Of a stretch of 64,000 nt of DNA, positions 26,040 through 34,923 are shown in pieces. Position 1 is the stretch's first letter; every line of letters starts with the position of its first letter. A model generated the notes under the pieces. That model searched no databases. It saw nothing but the letters and a program-made list of their open reading frames with translations, and had not been told where the DNA came from. The DNA lies in assembly GCF_900108085.1 (NCBI RefSeq), contig NZ_FNVR01000003.1, positions 62,001-126,000 of the forward strand, read 5' to 3'. Source of the DNA: Algoriphagus boritolerans DSM 17298 = JCM 18970 (GTDB lineage: Bacteria; Bacteroidota; Bacteroidia; Cytophagales; Cyclobacteriaceae). Made by a program: the position numbers and the translations under genes.

Positions 26040-27197
26040 ATGAAAAAAGTAATTTATAGATTTTTGGTAGTAATCACCTCCCTTGCGGTCGGAGTGGGAT
26101 TGGTCGCCAGTATTACCTATGTAGGTGATGAATCTTCAGGGCCTGTAGAGGACGCATTTTTCAAGATAGGTAGAGCTATTTCTGAGTTTGAAGAAAAACA
26201 TATTCTAAAACAGCGATCCAAGAGTCGATCGGCAAAGCTTGCCTGGTTTGCGGAAGCCCAGTACAACAGAGAATCTTTGAGAGATCCAAAGAAAATATTT
26301 CTGGGTGCGTACGATAATGAAGCAACCACAAGCGTTCAACCAATCATAACGCTGGAGGATTCGCTGGATACAGAGTTTCCACTGATCCATATCTATGGAG
26401 CCTGGGGAAGCAAACGGGAACAACGGTTCCCGAAAGATCAAGTCCATTCGATTGCCACTTTAGGATCAGTACCGGTAATCACCTGGGAACCCTGGCTGAA
26501 TGATTTTGGAGGTGGGGAATTTTCGGATTTGCCACCGGTGGAAGAAAGGAATAAAGAAGGAATGAAAGCCGTTGCCGAGGGAGTCTACGATTCCTATCTA
26601 ATCCAGTGGGCAAAAGATGCAAAAGATGCAAAAGTGACACTGTTCTTGAGGCTCGGCCATGAAATGAATGACCCCTACCGCTATCCTTGGGGTCCCCAAA
26701 ACAATGAACCGGAAGATTTTATCGCTGCTTGGCGCCATGTAGTAGATCTTTTCAAAAATGAAGAAGTCACGAATGTACTTTGGGTGTGGGCCCCTCACCT
26801 AGCCTATGGTCAATTCAAAGAATACTACCCTGGAGACACTTACGTTGATTGGGTGGCTACCGGTACGCTGAATTATGGAACGGTGGCTCCTTGGAGTCAA
26901 TGGTGGTCGTTTGAGGAGATATTCTCCAAGTACTACGAAGAACTGGCTGAATTCAATAAGCCTATCATGATCGCCGAGTTTGGTTCCTTGGCTGTTGGGG
27001 GAAATCGGGCAAAATGGTATGCCGAAGCCCTGAAAGATTTTCCTATGAGATTTCCAACTGTAAGGGCGCTAATCTTTTTCCATAACAAAAGCGATGGCAC
27101 CACGACCTACCAAAGTCTAAACTGGTACTTTGTGGAAGAAAACGAAATCACTGCGGCAATTAGATCGCAGATTAAAGGTTGGTTTATAGCGTCATAG
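26040..27197 (+). CDS. GH26-like glycoside hydrolase, membrane-anchored or exported
   Basis: A 385-residue protein with an N-terminal signal anchor (about residues 5-28) and a TIM-barrel with GH26 features: acid/base Glu208 in RLGHEMNDPYRYPWG and nucleophile Glu313 in IMIAEFGS. GH26 enzymes are beta-mannanases, lichenases or xylanases. It follows the GT2 gene by 125 bp on the same strand and, like BcsZ or PgaB in other systems, probably trims or edits the polymer made by GT2. The substrate is unknown. Confidence 0.75.
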   Translation: MKKVIYRFLVVITSLAVGVGLVASITYVGDESSGPVEDAFFKIGRAISEFEEKHILKQRSKSRSAKLAWFAEAQYNRESLRDPKKIFLGAYDNEATTSVQPIITLEDSLDTEFPLIHIYGAWGSKREQRFPKDQVHSIATLGSVPVITWEPWLNDFGGGEFSDLPPVEERNKEGMKAVAEGVYDSYLIQWAKDAKDAKVTLFLRLGHEMNDPYRYPWGPQNNEPEDFIAAWRHVVDLFKNEEVTNVLWVWAPHLAYGQFKEYYPGDTYVDWVATGTLNYGTVAPWSQWWSFEEIFSKYYEELAEFNKPIMIAEFGSLAVGGNRAKWYAEALKDFPMRFPTVRALIFFHNKSDGTTTYQSLNWYFVEENEITAAIRSQIKGWFIAS

Positions 27198-27338
27198 AAA
27201 TAAAAAAAGTAATCTAAAATTTGGATGGTTAAACAGTGTTTAAAACTGCAACAGGTAAAAGGTTTTTCTTTTCAATAAAATTGAGACTAATCTTTTTGCT
27301 GGCGACCTGCAAGACACTTGGATAGAACGATTACAGCA

Positions 27339-27867
27339 GTCTATATTTCAAAATAGGCCGAGAATATAAAACAAGGCAACAACCTTTTGCAGAATTTAAC
27401 ACGGTAATAATTGTCACCGTCTTCCTTTTCATTGCCGTGCTAATTTTGCTTTTCAAAACCTTCAAAAGCACCATTATCGTCCTGTCTGAAATCCCGCGAG
27501 GAATGGTGAGGCCTTGATAGCGATTTGGATTACAGGAAATTCACTTTCATTTGTAGCGATTATAGGATTGATAGCGTTGGCGGGTATAGAAGTAAAAACT
27601 TCCATTTCGTTAGTCGATTTCACTAATCAACTCCATTTGGAAGGAAAACCTTTGGATGCTGCAATTCGTGAAGCAGGAGAAATTCGGTTTTTGCCTATTA
27701 TTTTGACAACTATTACAGCGATTGGAGGTTAAACTCCAAATGCATAGCGTACAAATCCTTTAATTTCACCGTTAGCCCTAGTATTGATTGGAGGTTTGAT
27801 TAGCTCCACACCGTTATCCAGAATTGTCACTCCGGTGATGTATAAATTGTTACCTCCTAAAATTTGA
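27339..27867 (+). pseudogene. RND (AcrB/CusA-like) efflux pump remnant, C-terminal part
   Basis: Fragments of one RND transporter are visible in order with breaks: about residue string LYFKIGREYKTRQQPF then FNTVIIVTVFLFIAV (27339-27516, ends with a stop), a second piece with NSLSFVAIIGLIALAGIEVK and SLVDFTNQL (27517-27732, ends at a stop), and a last piece SPLALVLIGGLISSTPLSRIVTPV to the stop at 27865-27867. The full protein would be over 1000 residues, so only the C-terminal tail survives. This is a decayed gene. Confidence 0.75.
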
Positions 27868-27871
27868 AAAC

Positions 27872-28120
27872 ATGAACCAACATTTCGCACAACTCAAAAA
27901 AGCCATAGGGGTCTTTCATTCTTACGGCATCACATTGGCCGGTCCACGAAAAAACGATCATTTTATCCAGCAGCTCAACATGGATCCGGTTTTTATCAAT
28001 GGGCTTATCTTCGAACTGGAATATAACCTTCAGATAGTTCTCCAAGACGAAATGCTGGGAAAGGCATGTACTCCCAAAGAAGTCATTCGGCTTTTGCTGA
28101 CCATACCTCAGGATAATTAA
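27872..28120 (+). CDS. Acyl-carrier-protein-like small protein lacking the phosphopantetheine serine
   Basis: An 82-residue reading frame starting 4 bp after the RND remnant. Its MDPVFINGLIFELEYNLQI segment resembles the DSLDFxxLxMxLEExFxI motif of acyl carrier proteins, but the serine that carries the cofactor is Pro here (MDPV), so it cannot be phosphopantetheinylated at that site. It may be a degenerate or repurposed carrier fold, or a remnant linked to the RND operon. Homology is inferred from the pattern alone. Confidence 0.45.
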   Translation: MNQHFAQLKKAIGVFHSYGITLAGPRKNDHFIQQLNMDPVFINGLIFELEYNLQIVLQDEMLGKACTPKEVIRLLLTIPQDN

Positions 28121-28256
28121 TGATGGGAATTTTGAAGCATGCAGCAAGATTATGAATGAGTTGGAATGCTGTATCTCACTACCTGAAAATTAAATTCCGA
28201 AAAACACTATCGGATAACCAGTGAAATCCAGGTATTCATTTCGAAGTTTAAAAAGT

Positions 28257-28290
28257 AAATCCATCCGGGGCTCATCCTCCGGATTTTTTT
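28257..28290 (+). terminator. Rho-independent terminator
   Basis: Stem ATCCGG / CCGGAT (28263-28268 and 28279-28284) followed by a run of T; closes the RND/ACP-like segment. Confidence 0.75.
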
Positions 28291-28361
28291 CTGTTGACCA
28301 AAAAGTCTACACCTTATGCCAATAATCAGCAAAATTCGGAATTCCAGAAAAGCACATCAAT

Positions 28362-28502
28362 TTAGTCAGAAGGCATTGATTTACATTTCAAAGCAGTTTT
28401 TTTCGCTTCAAATATTCTCTTTTCATCTTTAAGGGATAATTCAATCACCCCATCGATTACCCAAACTTATTCATCGGAAATTGGAATATTTTTTTCTTCC
28501 AT
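28362..28502 (-). pseudogene. Possible cupin fragment
   Basis: Minus-strand frame starting ATG 28502 (MEEKNIPISDE), interrupted by a stop, then VWVIDGVIELSLKDEKRIFEA and ending at a TAA at 28362-28364. The G-x-I-E-L-x-x-x-x-E-K-R-x-F pattern resembles a cupin strand pair. Very short and broken, so only weakly supported. The surrounding 28121-28536 gap otherwise holds the terminator above and nothing else I can support. Confidence 0.25.
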
Positions 28503-28536
28503 CAGGAAGATTGTACCAAACTGAGGGATAAACAAC

Positions 28537-30840
28537 ATGAAAAAAATGAATTTGGACTCTTCTATCCTATCAGCCCCTAGTGAACAAGCTACGACAAAAG
28601 AAATACTTCTTGAGCAATTTGAGCTGCTGACTCAATCCGGCACTTGGGAATATAACCTTACAACCAATCAGCTTATTTGGTCTGATGGAGTTTTCAGAAT
28701 GTTGGGATTTCAGCCACAGGAATTTGAAGTCACTTTTGAATTGGCTTTCTCAATGATTCACCCCGAAGACCGGTCGCATGCGCATGCACAATTGGAGAAG
28801 TCGCTGGCCGGTAAAAAGAAATACGAAATCAAAAAACGGCTATTAACAAAAGATAAAAAGGTTATTTGGGTGATGTCCAAAGCCAACTTTATTCACGATA
28901 AGGTATCAGGTCACCAAAAACTCCTTGGCGTATTTCAAAACATACAGGATTTTGTTCAAACCAAAGAAAAACTTAAAAATGTTAAGCGAAAAAACCGTTC
29001 CCTGATTGAAAATCTTGATGGCATCTTTTGGGAGGCAGATGCTCAAACTTTTGAATTCACCTATATCAGTCCTCAGGTGGAGCAAATTACAGGCTACAGT
29101 GCGAAAGAATGGCTGGAAACTGCCGGTTTTTGGCAAAGCCACATCCATCCACAGGATCAAAAATATGCCTTGGATCTTTGTCACAATGAAACCCAAAAAT
29201 TGAGTGATCACACATTTGATTACCGATTTTTCACCAAAACAGGAAAAACCATCTGGCTCAATGATCGGGTAAAAGTCATCTCCAAAAAAGGAAAACCCTA
29301 CAAAATCCAGGGCATGATGGTAGACATTACCGCCCAAAAAGAAACCGAACAGGCCTTAAAAGATGAAATCAGTCTCAATCAGTCCATCTTGCATCAATTG
29401 CCCAGTGTTTTCTTTGTTTTTAATACCGAAGGAGAATTCCTACTCTGGAACAAGCAATTTGAAAAGATTTCAGGATACACTGCCCAAGAAATCTCCAACA
29501 TGAAACCCCAGGATTTCTTTGGAAATGGGGATAAAAATTTCATTGAAGAACAAATCCAAAAGGTACTGACAGAAGGTAATACAGATCTTTATCTTGAGGT
29601 TGTTTCCAAAAGGAACCAGAAAATTCCGTTATTCCTTTCGGTGTCAAATCTTCGGTACAAAGGAAAATGTTGTCTATTTGGTACGGGTCAGGATATCACC
29701 GAATTGGTAGAAAGTCGACGGTCTACGATAGAACACATTGAGCGCTATCAGATGGTCACTCAAGCCACGAATGATGCGATTTGGGATTATGATGTTGAAA
29801 AAGACAATCTGTATTGGGGAGATGGATTTTTGACGCTATTCGGATACGATCCCAAGAAGATCAAAACCAATTTTAAATTTCTTTTGAGCCTGATTCATCC
29901 GGATGACCGAAAAAGAATCTATGGTCTGATCCAAAAATATTTTGATCCTTCCTGTACAAAAACCAAATGGCTCGAAGAATATCGATTTCTGAAAGGTGAC
30001 GGTACCTTCACCCACGTGCAGGATAAGGCGCTTTTCATCCGAGATGAGAAAGGAAATATCACGAGAGTCGTCGGCGCAATGCAGGATATTTCCAAGCAAA
30101 AGGAATACGAAGAATCACTCAAATACCTAAATGAGAAACTGGAAAAGAACGTTCAGGATTTGGCATATTCAAATCACGAACTTCAGCAGTTTGCCTATGT
30201 GGTCTCTCATGATCTTCAGGAGCCGCTTCGAATGATTTCCAGTTTCATGGGCCGTTTGGAATCACGTTACAAGCATCTTTTGGATGAAAAAGCCTTGGAA
30301 TACATATCGTTTGCAACCAATGGAGCAAAACAAATGCAAAGAATTATACTCGATCTGCTCGAATTGTCTCGGGTAGGAAGAGTATCCGAAGAAAAGGAAG
30401 AATTGAGGCTGGACGATATTTTGAATCAAGTTCAACAATATTTAAGAAAGCCAATTCGTGAGAAAAATGCTAAAATTTCTTATCAGGGTATTTCGATGAT
30501 TAATTCCTTCAAAACCCCGCTGGTACAGATTTTCCAGAATCTCTTGGGAAATAGCATCAAATATTCCAAGCAAACCATCACCCCTGAAATTGCAATTCGC
30601 TCAAGGGAACTGGAAACTCATTATGAATTTACTGTGAAAGACAATGGGGTTGGTATCGACCCTGAGTACTTCAACAAGATCTTCGTGGTTTTTCAAAGGC
30701 TCCATTCACCGAAGGAGATAGAAGGTACGGGTATTGGATTGGCTATTGTCAAAAAGGCGGTGGAGTTCCTGGGTGGAGAAATTCAGGTAAAATCTGAGTT
30801 GGGAAAAGGTTCCGAATTCACCTTCACGATCAAAAAATAA
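28537..30840 (+). CDS. Multi-PAS sensor histidine kinase
   Basis: A 767-residue cytosolic protein without membrane segments. Four PAS/PAC-like domains are visible at about 25-140, 150-270, 280-395 and 400-525 (each with an HPED/HPDD or HPQD segment and a DIT/DIS ending). A HisKA domain follows with the phosphoacceptor His558 in VVSHDLQEPLR, then HATPase_c with N box (LLGNSIKYSKQ), G1 (DNGVGIDPEYF) and G2 (GTGIGLAIVKKAVE). Its signal is unknown and no partner regulator is adjacent; lone receivers elsewhere in the window (13825, 40402) are possible but unproven partners. Confidence 0.92.
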   Translation: MKKMNLDSSILSAPSEQATTKEILLEQFELLTQSGTWEYNLTTNQLIWSDGVFRMLGFQPQEFEVTFELAFSMIHPEDRSHAHAQLEKSLAGKKKYEIKKRLLTKDKKVIWVMSKANFIHDKVSGHQKLLGVFQNIQDFVQTKEKLKNVKRKNRSLIENLDGIFWEADAQTFEFTYISPQVEQITGYSAKEWLETAGFWQSHIHPQDQKYALDLCHNETQKLSDHTFDYRFFTKTGKTIWLNDRVKVISKKGKPYKIQGMMVDITAQKETEQALKDEISLNQSILHQLPSVFFVFNTEGEFLLWNKQFEKISGYTAQEISNMKPQDFFGNGDKNFIEEQIQKVLTEGNTDLYLEVVSKRNQKIPLFLSVSNLRYKGKCCLFGTGQDITELVESRRSTIEHIERYQMVTQATNDAIWDYDVEKDNLYWGDGFLTLFGYDPKKIKTNFKFLLSLIHPDDRKRIYGLIQKYFDPSCTKTKWLEEYRFLKGDGTFTHVQDKALFIRDEKGNITRVVGAMQDISKQKEYEESLKYLNEKLEKNVQDLAYSNHELQQFAYVVSHDLQEPLRMISSFMGRLESRYKHLLDEKALEYISFATNGAKQMQRIILDLLELSRVGRVSEEKEELRLDDILNQVQQYLRKPIREKNAKISYQGISMINSFKTPLVQIFQNLLGNSIKYSKQTITPEIAIRSRELETHYEFTVKDNGVGIDPEYFNKIFVVFQRLHSPKEIEGTGIGLAIVKKAVEFLGGEIQVKSELGKGSEFTFTIKK

Positions 30841-30986
30841 AATCATTTCTCCCAGCTATTAAGCCTCTCAAGATAAAGCAGTTGGGGATTTTAAACCGAA
30901 AATTCGATTAAAATTCCTTGAAAAATCAGAAGCTTTAAAAAATAATTCGATTTTGATTTCGTCATAAAAGACAACCAATCGAATGC

Positions 30987-31312
30987 ATGAAATCGAGCAT
31001 GACTAAAAAGTCACACACTGGGATGATTATAATGCATGCGAGATTCTCCCGAAGAAAAATCGGGACAGGCTATCTGACCATTGAAAAATAACTTATAAAC
31101 AGATGAAATCGAGCATGACGAAGATCGTCACACACTGGGATGATTATAAACCATGCGAGATTCTCCCGAAGAAAAATCGGGACAGGCTATCTGACCACTG
31201 AAAAACAAATTATAAACAGATGAAATCGAGCATGACGAAGATCGTCACACACTGGGATGATTATAATTTATGCGAGATTCCATCTGACCAATAAAAATCA
31301 AATTATAAACAG
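30987..31312. repeat. Tandem repeat of 116/117/93 bp with two hairpins per unit
   Basis: Three copies start at 30987, 31103 and 31220 with spacings of 116 and 117; copy 3 is 93 bp because 24 bp around the second hairpin are missing. Hairpin A differs between copies while keeping pairing: TGACT/AGTCA in copy 1 (31000-31013), TGACGA/TCGTCA in copies 2 and 3. Hairpin B (TCCCGA/TCGGGA, 31047-31065 and 31164-31182) is absent in copy 3. Each copy opens with ATGAAA preceded (copies 2 and 3) by TTATAAACAG; the same phase continues as the start codon of the CAP gene at 31313. Confidence 0.8.
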
Positions 31313-31981
31313 ATGAAAAGAGTATTGATTTTGGGCTTTATCCTGATTTCCTGTTTTGCAAAAGCCCAATCTTGGACGAATGATTCCTATTCGCGGTACA
31401 ACGAAGTCACATTTTACAAAGTTGAAGCTCTATACAATCTGATAGACTTTAAACGGGTGGATATTAAGCTCCTGCAGGCCGCCATCTTCTACGTTACGAA
31501 TGAGGAGCGAAAAAAAGCCAAACTCAAGACATTTAATTACAATTCAAAAATCGAAAATATAGCCGCGGGACATGCACAGGACATGGTGAAGTATAACTTT
31601 TATTCTCATACGAGCCAAATCCGAATCAAACGAACCGTCCAGGATCGATTCCATTTGGAAGGGCTAAATCCCAAATTTTATGGGGAAAATATCTGCTCGA
31701 CCTATGGACTCCAGTATCAAAATGGGAGAAAGGTAAATCCCCCCTATCGCCCAGGTGAGTTTACTTATGCGTTCACCTCAAAAAAAGAAGTGATTCCTCC
31801 GCATACGTACATTTCTTTTGCAAAGGAAGTCTTGAGGCTTTGGATGGAATCTCCCGGTCACCGTCAAAATATTCTTAATCCTAAGTTTACCTCTTTGGGA
31901 TGTGGGGCTAGCATTTATTTTGACAAAAACTTCTACAATATGCCCTACCTCAAGGTGGTACAAAATTTTGGCAGTGATTGA
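31313..31981 (+). CDS. Secreted CAP (SCP/PR-1) domain protein
   Basis: A 222-residue protein with a signal peptide (MKRVLILGFILISCFAKAQ) and a CAP domain: YVTNEERKKA, then AAGHAQDMVKYNFYSHTS, GENICSTYG and the C-terminal WMESPGHRQNILNPKF. These motifs match the bacterial CAP/YkwD group with a His-Glu-His type pocket. Role unknown; members bind lipids or small ligands outside the cell. Its start codon coincides with the end of the 117-bp tandem repeat, so its leader seems to have been duplicated. Confidence 0.85.
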   Translation: MKRVLILGFILISCFAKAQSWTNDSYSRYNEVTFYKVEALYNLIDFKRVDIKLLQAAIFYVTNEERKKAKLKTFNYNSKIENIAAGHAQDMVKYNFYSHTSQIRIKRTVQDRFHLEGLNPKFYGENICSTYGLQYQNGRKVNPPYRPGEFTYAFTSKKEVIPPHTYISFAKEVLRLWMESPGHRQNILNPKFTSLGCGASIYFDKNFYNMPYLKVVQNFGSD

Positions 31982-32050
31982 GTAAAAGTAAAAACTACTT
32001 TTTCGATCACTACCCTACTATTTTATGAGGCTCAAAACCAGTTCAAAGGC

Positions 32051-33862
32051 CTACTTATACAATTTTTCGTGTGCTTTTCGCAACTCTTCCACAGCAATTT
32101 TGATTACCTGACGGTCATAGGTCATCAGCCCGTTGGTCTCCACTTCCACATCGGTAGTCTGGGTGTAAATGGCCGCGGCAAGTCCTTTCGGGATGAGTTC
32201 GACCAAATCTTCCAGCAAGATCATGTACCGAGCTTTTAGCTCTTCCTGCGTGGAAAAACTTTGATATCCCCAGTTGTCTTTTTGCTGCCAAGTATGCCCT
32301 TCAAGGGGCAATCCCAAACCCCCAAACTCACCTAAAACCAAAATATTGGCTTCTCCAAAAATCTTTGGGTCCGGCATCACCGGATCTGGATAATTGTGAA
32401 GGTCCATAATATCTCCTACCACTTTTGTCCCATCCATTTCAAAGTTTCCGCCACTTGCTGAATTTATCAGGCGGCTGGGATCCAGTTCACGGGTCATTTG
32501 AGTAATCTCGGCTGTCTTAAACTGCCCCCAAGCTTCATTGAAAGGTACCCAGGTGATGATGGAAGGAAAAAACCGGAATTCGTTGATGATTTCCTTCCAC
32601 TCTGCTTTGAAAATAGCTTCCGATTCGGCTGTTCTATTTTTATACATTCCTTCTCGGATGACCCCAGGTCGTACTTCCCAACGATTTCCCATGTCCCCAC
32701 TTGGCATATCCTGCCAAACTAGCATACCCAGCCGATCAGCATGATAGTACCAGCGTGCAGGTTCTATTTTTACATGCTTTCGGATCATATTGAATCCCAT
32801 TTCTTTTGTCTTCTGGATGTCAAATAGCAAGGCTTCATCTGTCGGGGCAGTGTAAAGTCCATCAGGCCACCATCCTTGATCTAATGGGCCGTATTGGAAA
32901 AGAGGCTTTCCATTCAAAAACATCCGCTGATGGCCGTTTTGATCTTTTGCCATTCGGATATCACGGTAGGCAGCGTAAGACTTAACTTGATCCACTACTT
33001 TTTTTCCTTCGAAAATTTTGATGGAAACATCATACAGAAATGGATCATCAGGCGACCATGTTTTTGGGTTTTGCAGTCGGACAGGTAGCGGTTTGTTCGC
33101 TTGACCCCTGAAACTTCCGACCACAGTCCCCTTGTCCAGAATAGATACTTCTACTTCCTGCCCTTCTTTTGGACTGGTGACTTCAGGATAGAATACCTGC
33201 ATGCCATTTTCCCAGTCTGTCATCGAGTAAGTAGACGAAATATATCCCGAGGGCACTTCCAACACATAGACACTTTGCCAGATTCCTGTCACCGGCGTGT
33301 ACCAGATTCCTTTTGGATCTTTGACTTGTTTTCCCCTCGGCTGTGGTCCAGAGTCACTTGGATCCCAAACACGGACACGAATTTTTTGAGTTTTGCCTTT
33401 GACGAGGAAATCCGTGATATCAAAGCTGAATGAATCATATCCCCCTTGGTGTTTACCCACATTCTTGTCATTCACCCATACTTCGGCTTCCCAGTCCACC
33501 GCGCCAAACTTCAAGAGAATTCGCTTTCCTTTCGGGTTCAACTGTAAATCAAGGGACCGCTCGTACCAGAGTTCATTTTCCGGTCCAACAGGCTTTTGGA
33601 CTCCTGACAGAAAAGATTCGACAGGAAAGGGAACGGTGATTTTACCGGCAAAGCCAGTTTCAGGACTACTCCCTTTTGGCAAGATGGCAAAATCCCATTG
33701 ACCGTTGAGGCTTTGCCATTTTTCTCTCACCAATTGGGGTTCCGGGTATTCCGGATGGGGATTCGTGTGATCCACCATGTCAGACCAGGGTGTCTTAATT
33801 ATTGTCTGGGAATAAACCCCCGAATTGATAATACAGAATAAAAGGAAAAAAAAGTTTCTCAT
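32051..33862 (-). CDS. Secreted glycoside hydrolase family 2
   Basis: A 603-residue protein with a signal peptide (MRNFFFLLFCIINSGVYSQ). Domain order: N-terminal sugar-binding domain with EVWVNDKNVGKHQGGYDSF, immunoglobulin-like domain, then a TIM barrel with the acid/base Glu443 in FNEAWG and nucleophile Glu512 in LGEFGG. The FNMIRKHVKIE segment is the GH2 barrel entry. It is the second gene of a minus-strand pair (gap 26 bp after the upstream gene). Its substrate (beta-galactoside, mannoside or glucuronide) cannot be told from the motifs. The ATG at 33862 is preferred as it gives the signal peptide. Confidence 0.88.
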   Translation of the reverse strand: MRNFFFLLFCIINSGVYSQTIIKTPWSDMVDHTNPHPEYPEPQLVREKWQSLNGQWDFAILPKGSSPETGFAGKITVPFPVESFLSGVQKPVGPENELWYERSLDLQLNPKGKRILLKFGAVDWEAEVWVNDKNVGKHQGGYDSFSFDITDFLVKGKTQKIRVRVWDPSDSGPQPRGKQVKDPKGIWYTPVTGIWQSVYVLEVPSGYISSTYSMTDWENGMQVFYPEVTSPKEGQEVEVSILDKGTVVGSFRGQANKPLPVRLQNPKTWSPDDPFLYDVSIKIFEGKKVVDQVKSYAAYRDIRMAKDQNGHQRMFLNGKPLFQYGPLDQGWWPDGLYTAPTDEALLFDIQKTKEMGFNMIRKHVKIEPARWYYHADRLGMLVWQDMPSGDMGNRWEVRPGVIREGMYKNRTAESEAIFKAEWKEIINEFRFFPSIITWVPFNEAWGQFKTAEITQMTRELDPSRLINSASGGNFEMDGTKVVGDIMDLHNYPDPVMPDPKIFGEANILVLGEFGGLGLPLEGHTWQQKDNWGYQSFSTQEELKARYMILLEDLVELIPKGLAAAIYTQTTDVEVETNGLMTYDRQVIKIAVEELRKAHEKLYK

Positions 33863-33888
33863 GATTGAATAGAAAGGTGTGATTAAAC

Positions 33889-34743
33889 TTATTGAAAATG
33901 AAACCAAAGTACAAGGGGATCAATGGACAAAAATGGTGTACCAGAGGAATGTACGGATGGAGATTGAGTGACTTTAGCTGGACTTAGGAAGGGTTGATTA
34001 AAGAGAAAAGCCAAATCAGAGGTTAATTGAGGAAGGGAGTTTTCGATGCGTTGATCTTTACCCAATCCCAAAAAAACGCCCGGGGTTTCGGTAGCAATGT
34101 CCAGTGTAATTGATTCAAATTCCAATTTTACAGTATGTATAGGTTGAAAGAAACCCTGCTGAAAATCGGACAACTCGACTTCCGGATCAGCCATCGGTAA
34201 GAAATCCGGGTTTTTCCACTGCCCAAAGCCAGTTCCGGAAGATTTCCATGAGATTTGACTTAAGGACTTATCCGGAAAGTTAAAACCAAGCCCAAGCCAA
34301 GTTGCATTTTGAAGACCTTCCGGGGTGCTCTTAGCTTCCATTTTTAACTGACCATTTTCATAGACGGTCCATACCAGGCTACTAGGCCAAGGATTGTAAG
34401 AGGATCGGATCTGAATGGAGCCATCCTTGAGTTTTTTCCAACTTACACTGGTAAAGGAATTTGGGTTAACTCCTGATTCAACATCTTGAGAAAAAGGCAA
34501 TACATGCATTCCCACTTTCACCTTCTCCAAGGTTCCTTTTGCCTTGCCAAATACAAAGATCCGATCACCGACAGCGATTTGTAATTCGTGATTGGATTCT
34601 CTGACTGAAATTTTATCGGAATTATGGAAATCCGAATTTCCAATGGAAATTTCGGTGTGTGGAGAAGTGAAGAAAAGAAAGCTGAAGGGAAGAAATAGAA
34701 CGAAAAGGCACGAAGCCTTTAAATTTAAAAACTGGAATGGCAT
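33889..34743 (-). CDS. Secreted beta-sandwich protein resembling a LacZ small-chain domain
   Basis: A 284-residue protein with a signal peptide (LFVLFLPFSFLFF). The body is all-beta. Part of it (ISVRESNHELQIAVGDRIF..., WTVYENGQLKMEAKSTPEG, LGFNFPDKSLSQISWKSSGTG) has the order of the C-terminal Bgal_small_N domain of GH2 beta-galactosidases, but this is a stand-alone chain without a barrel. It precedes the GH2 gene by 26 bp on the same strand, so it may be a detached accessory domain. The relationship is inferred by eye. Confidence 0.5.
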   Translation of the reverse strand: MPFQFLNLKASCLFVLFLPFSFLFFTSPHTEISIGNSDFHNSDKISVRESNHELQIAVGDRIFVFGKAKGTLEKVKVGMHVLPFSQDVESGVNPNSFTSVSWKKLKDGSIQIRSSYNPWPSSLVWTVYENGQLKMEAKSTPEGLQNATWLGLGFNFPDKSLSQISWKSSGTGFGQWKNPDFLPMADPEVELSDFQQGFFQPIHTVKLEFESITLDIATETPGVFLGLGKDQRIENSLPQLTSDLAFLFNQPFLSPAKVTQSPSVHSSGTPFLSIDPLVLWFHFQ

Positions 34744-34923
34744 ACCTATCAAATCAAACAAATTGAGATTCTAAAGTAGGCTTTATCTTTTCTTTTTTGA
34801 AACCCGAGCGGGTTATTTCTGTTTTCCCGCACCCCAAGGAATAGGATTTAATCAATTTATCCCCAAAAGTGGCTTTTTTTGACATTTTATTTAACTTAGA
34901 GCCACACTGAAATTTTTAAAAAA

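Noticed and set aside
30987-31312. CRISPR array or coding mini-genes in the 117-bp repeat
   Set aside because: Repeats are adjacent with no unique spacers and no cas genes, so not CRISPR. The small frames starting MKSSMT differ in frame between copies, so coding is unlikely.
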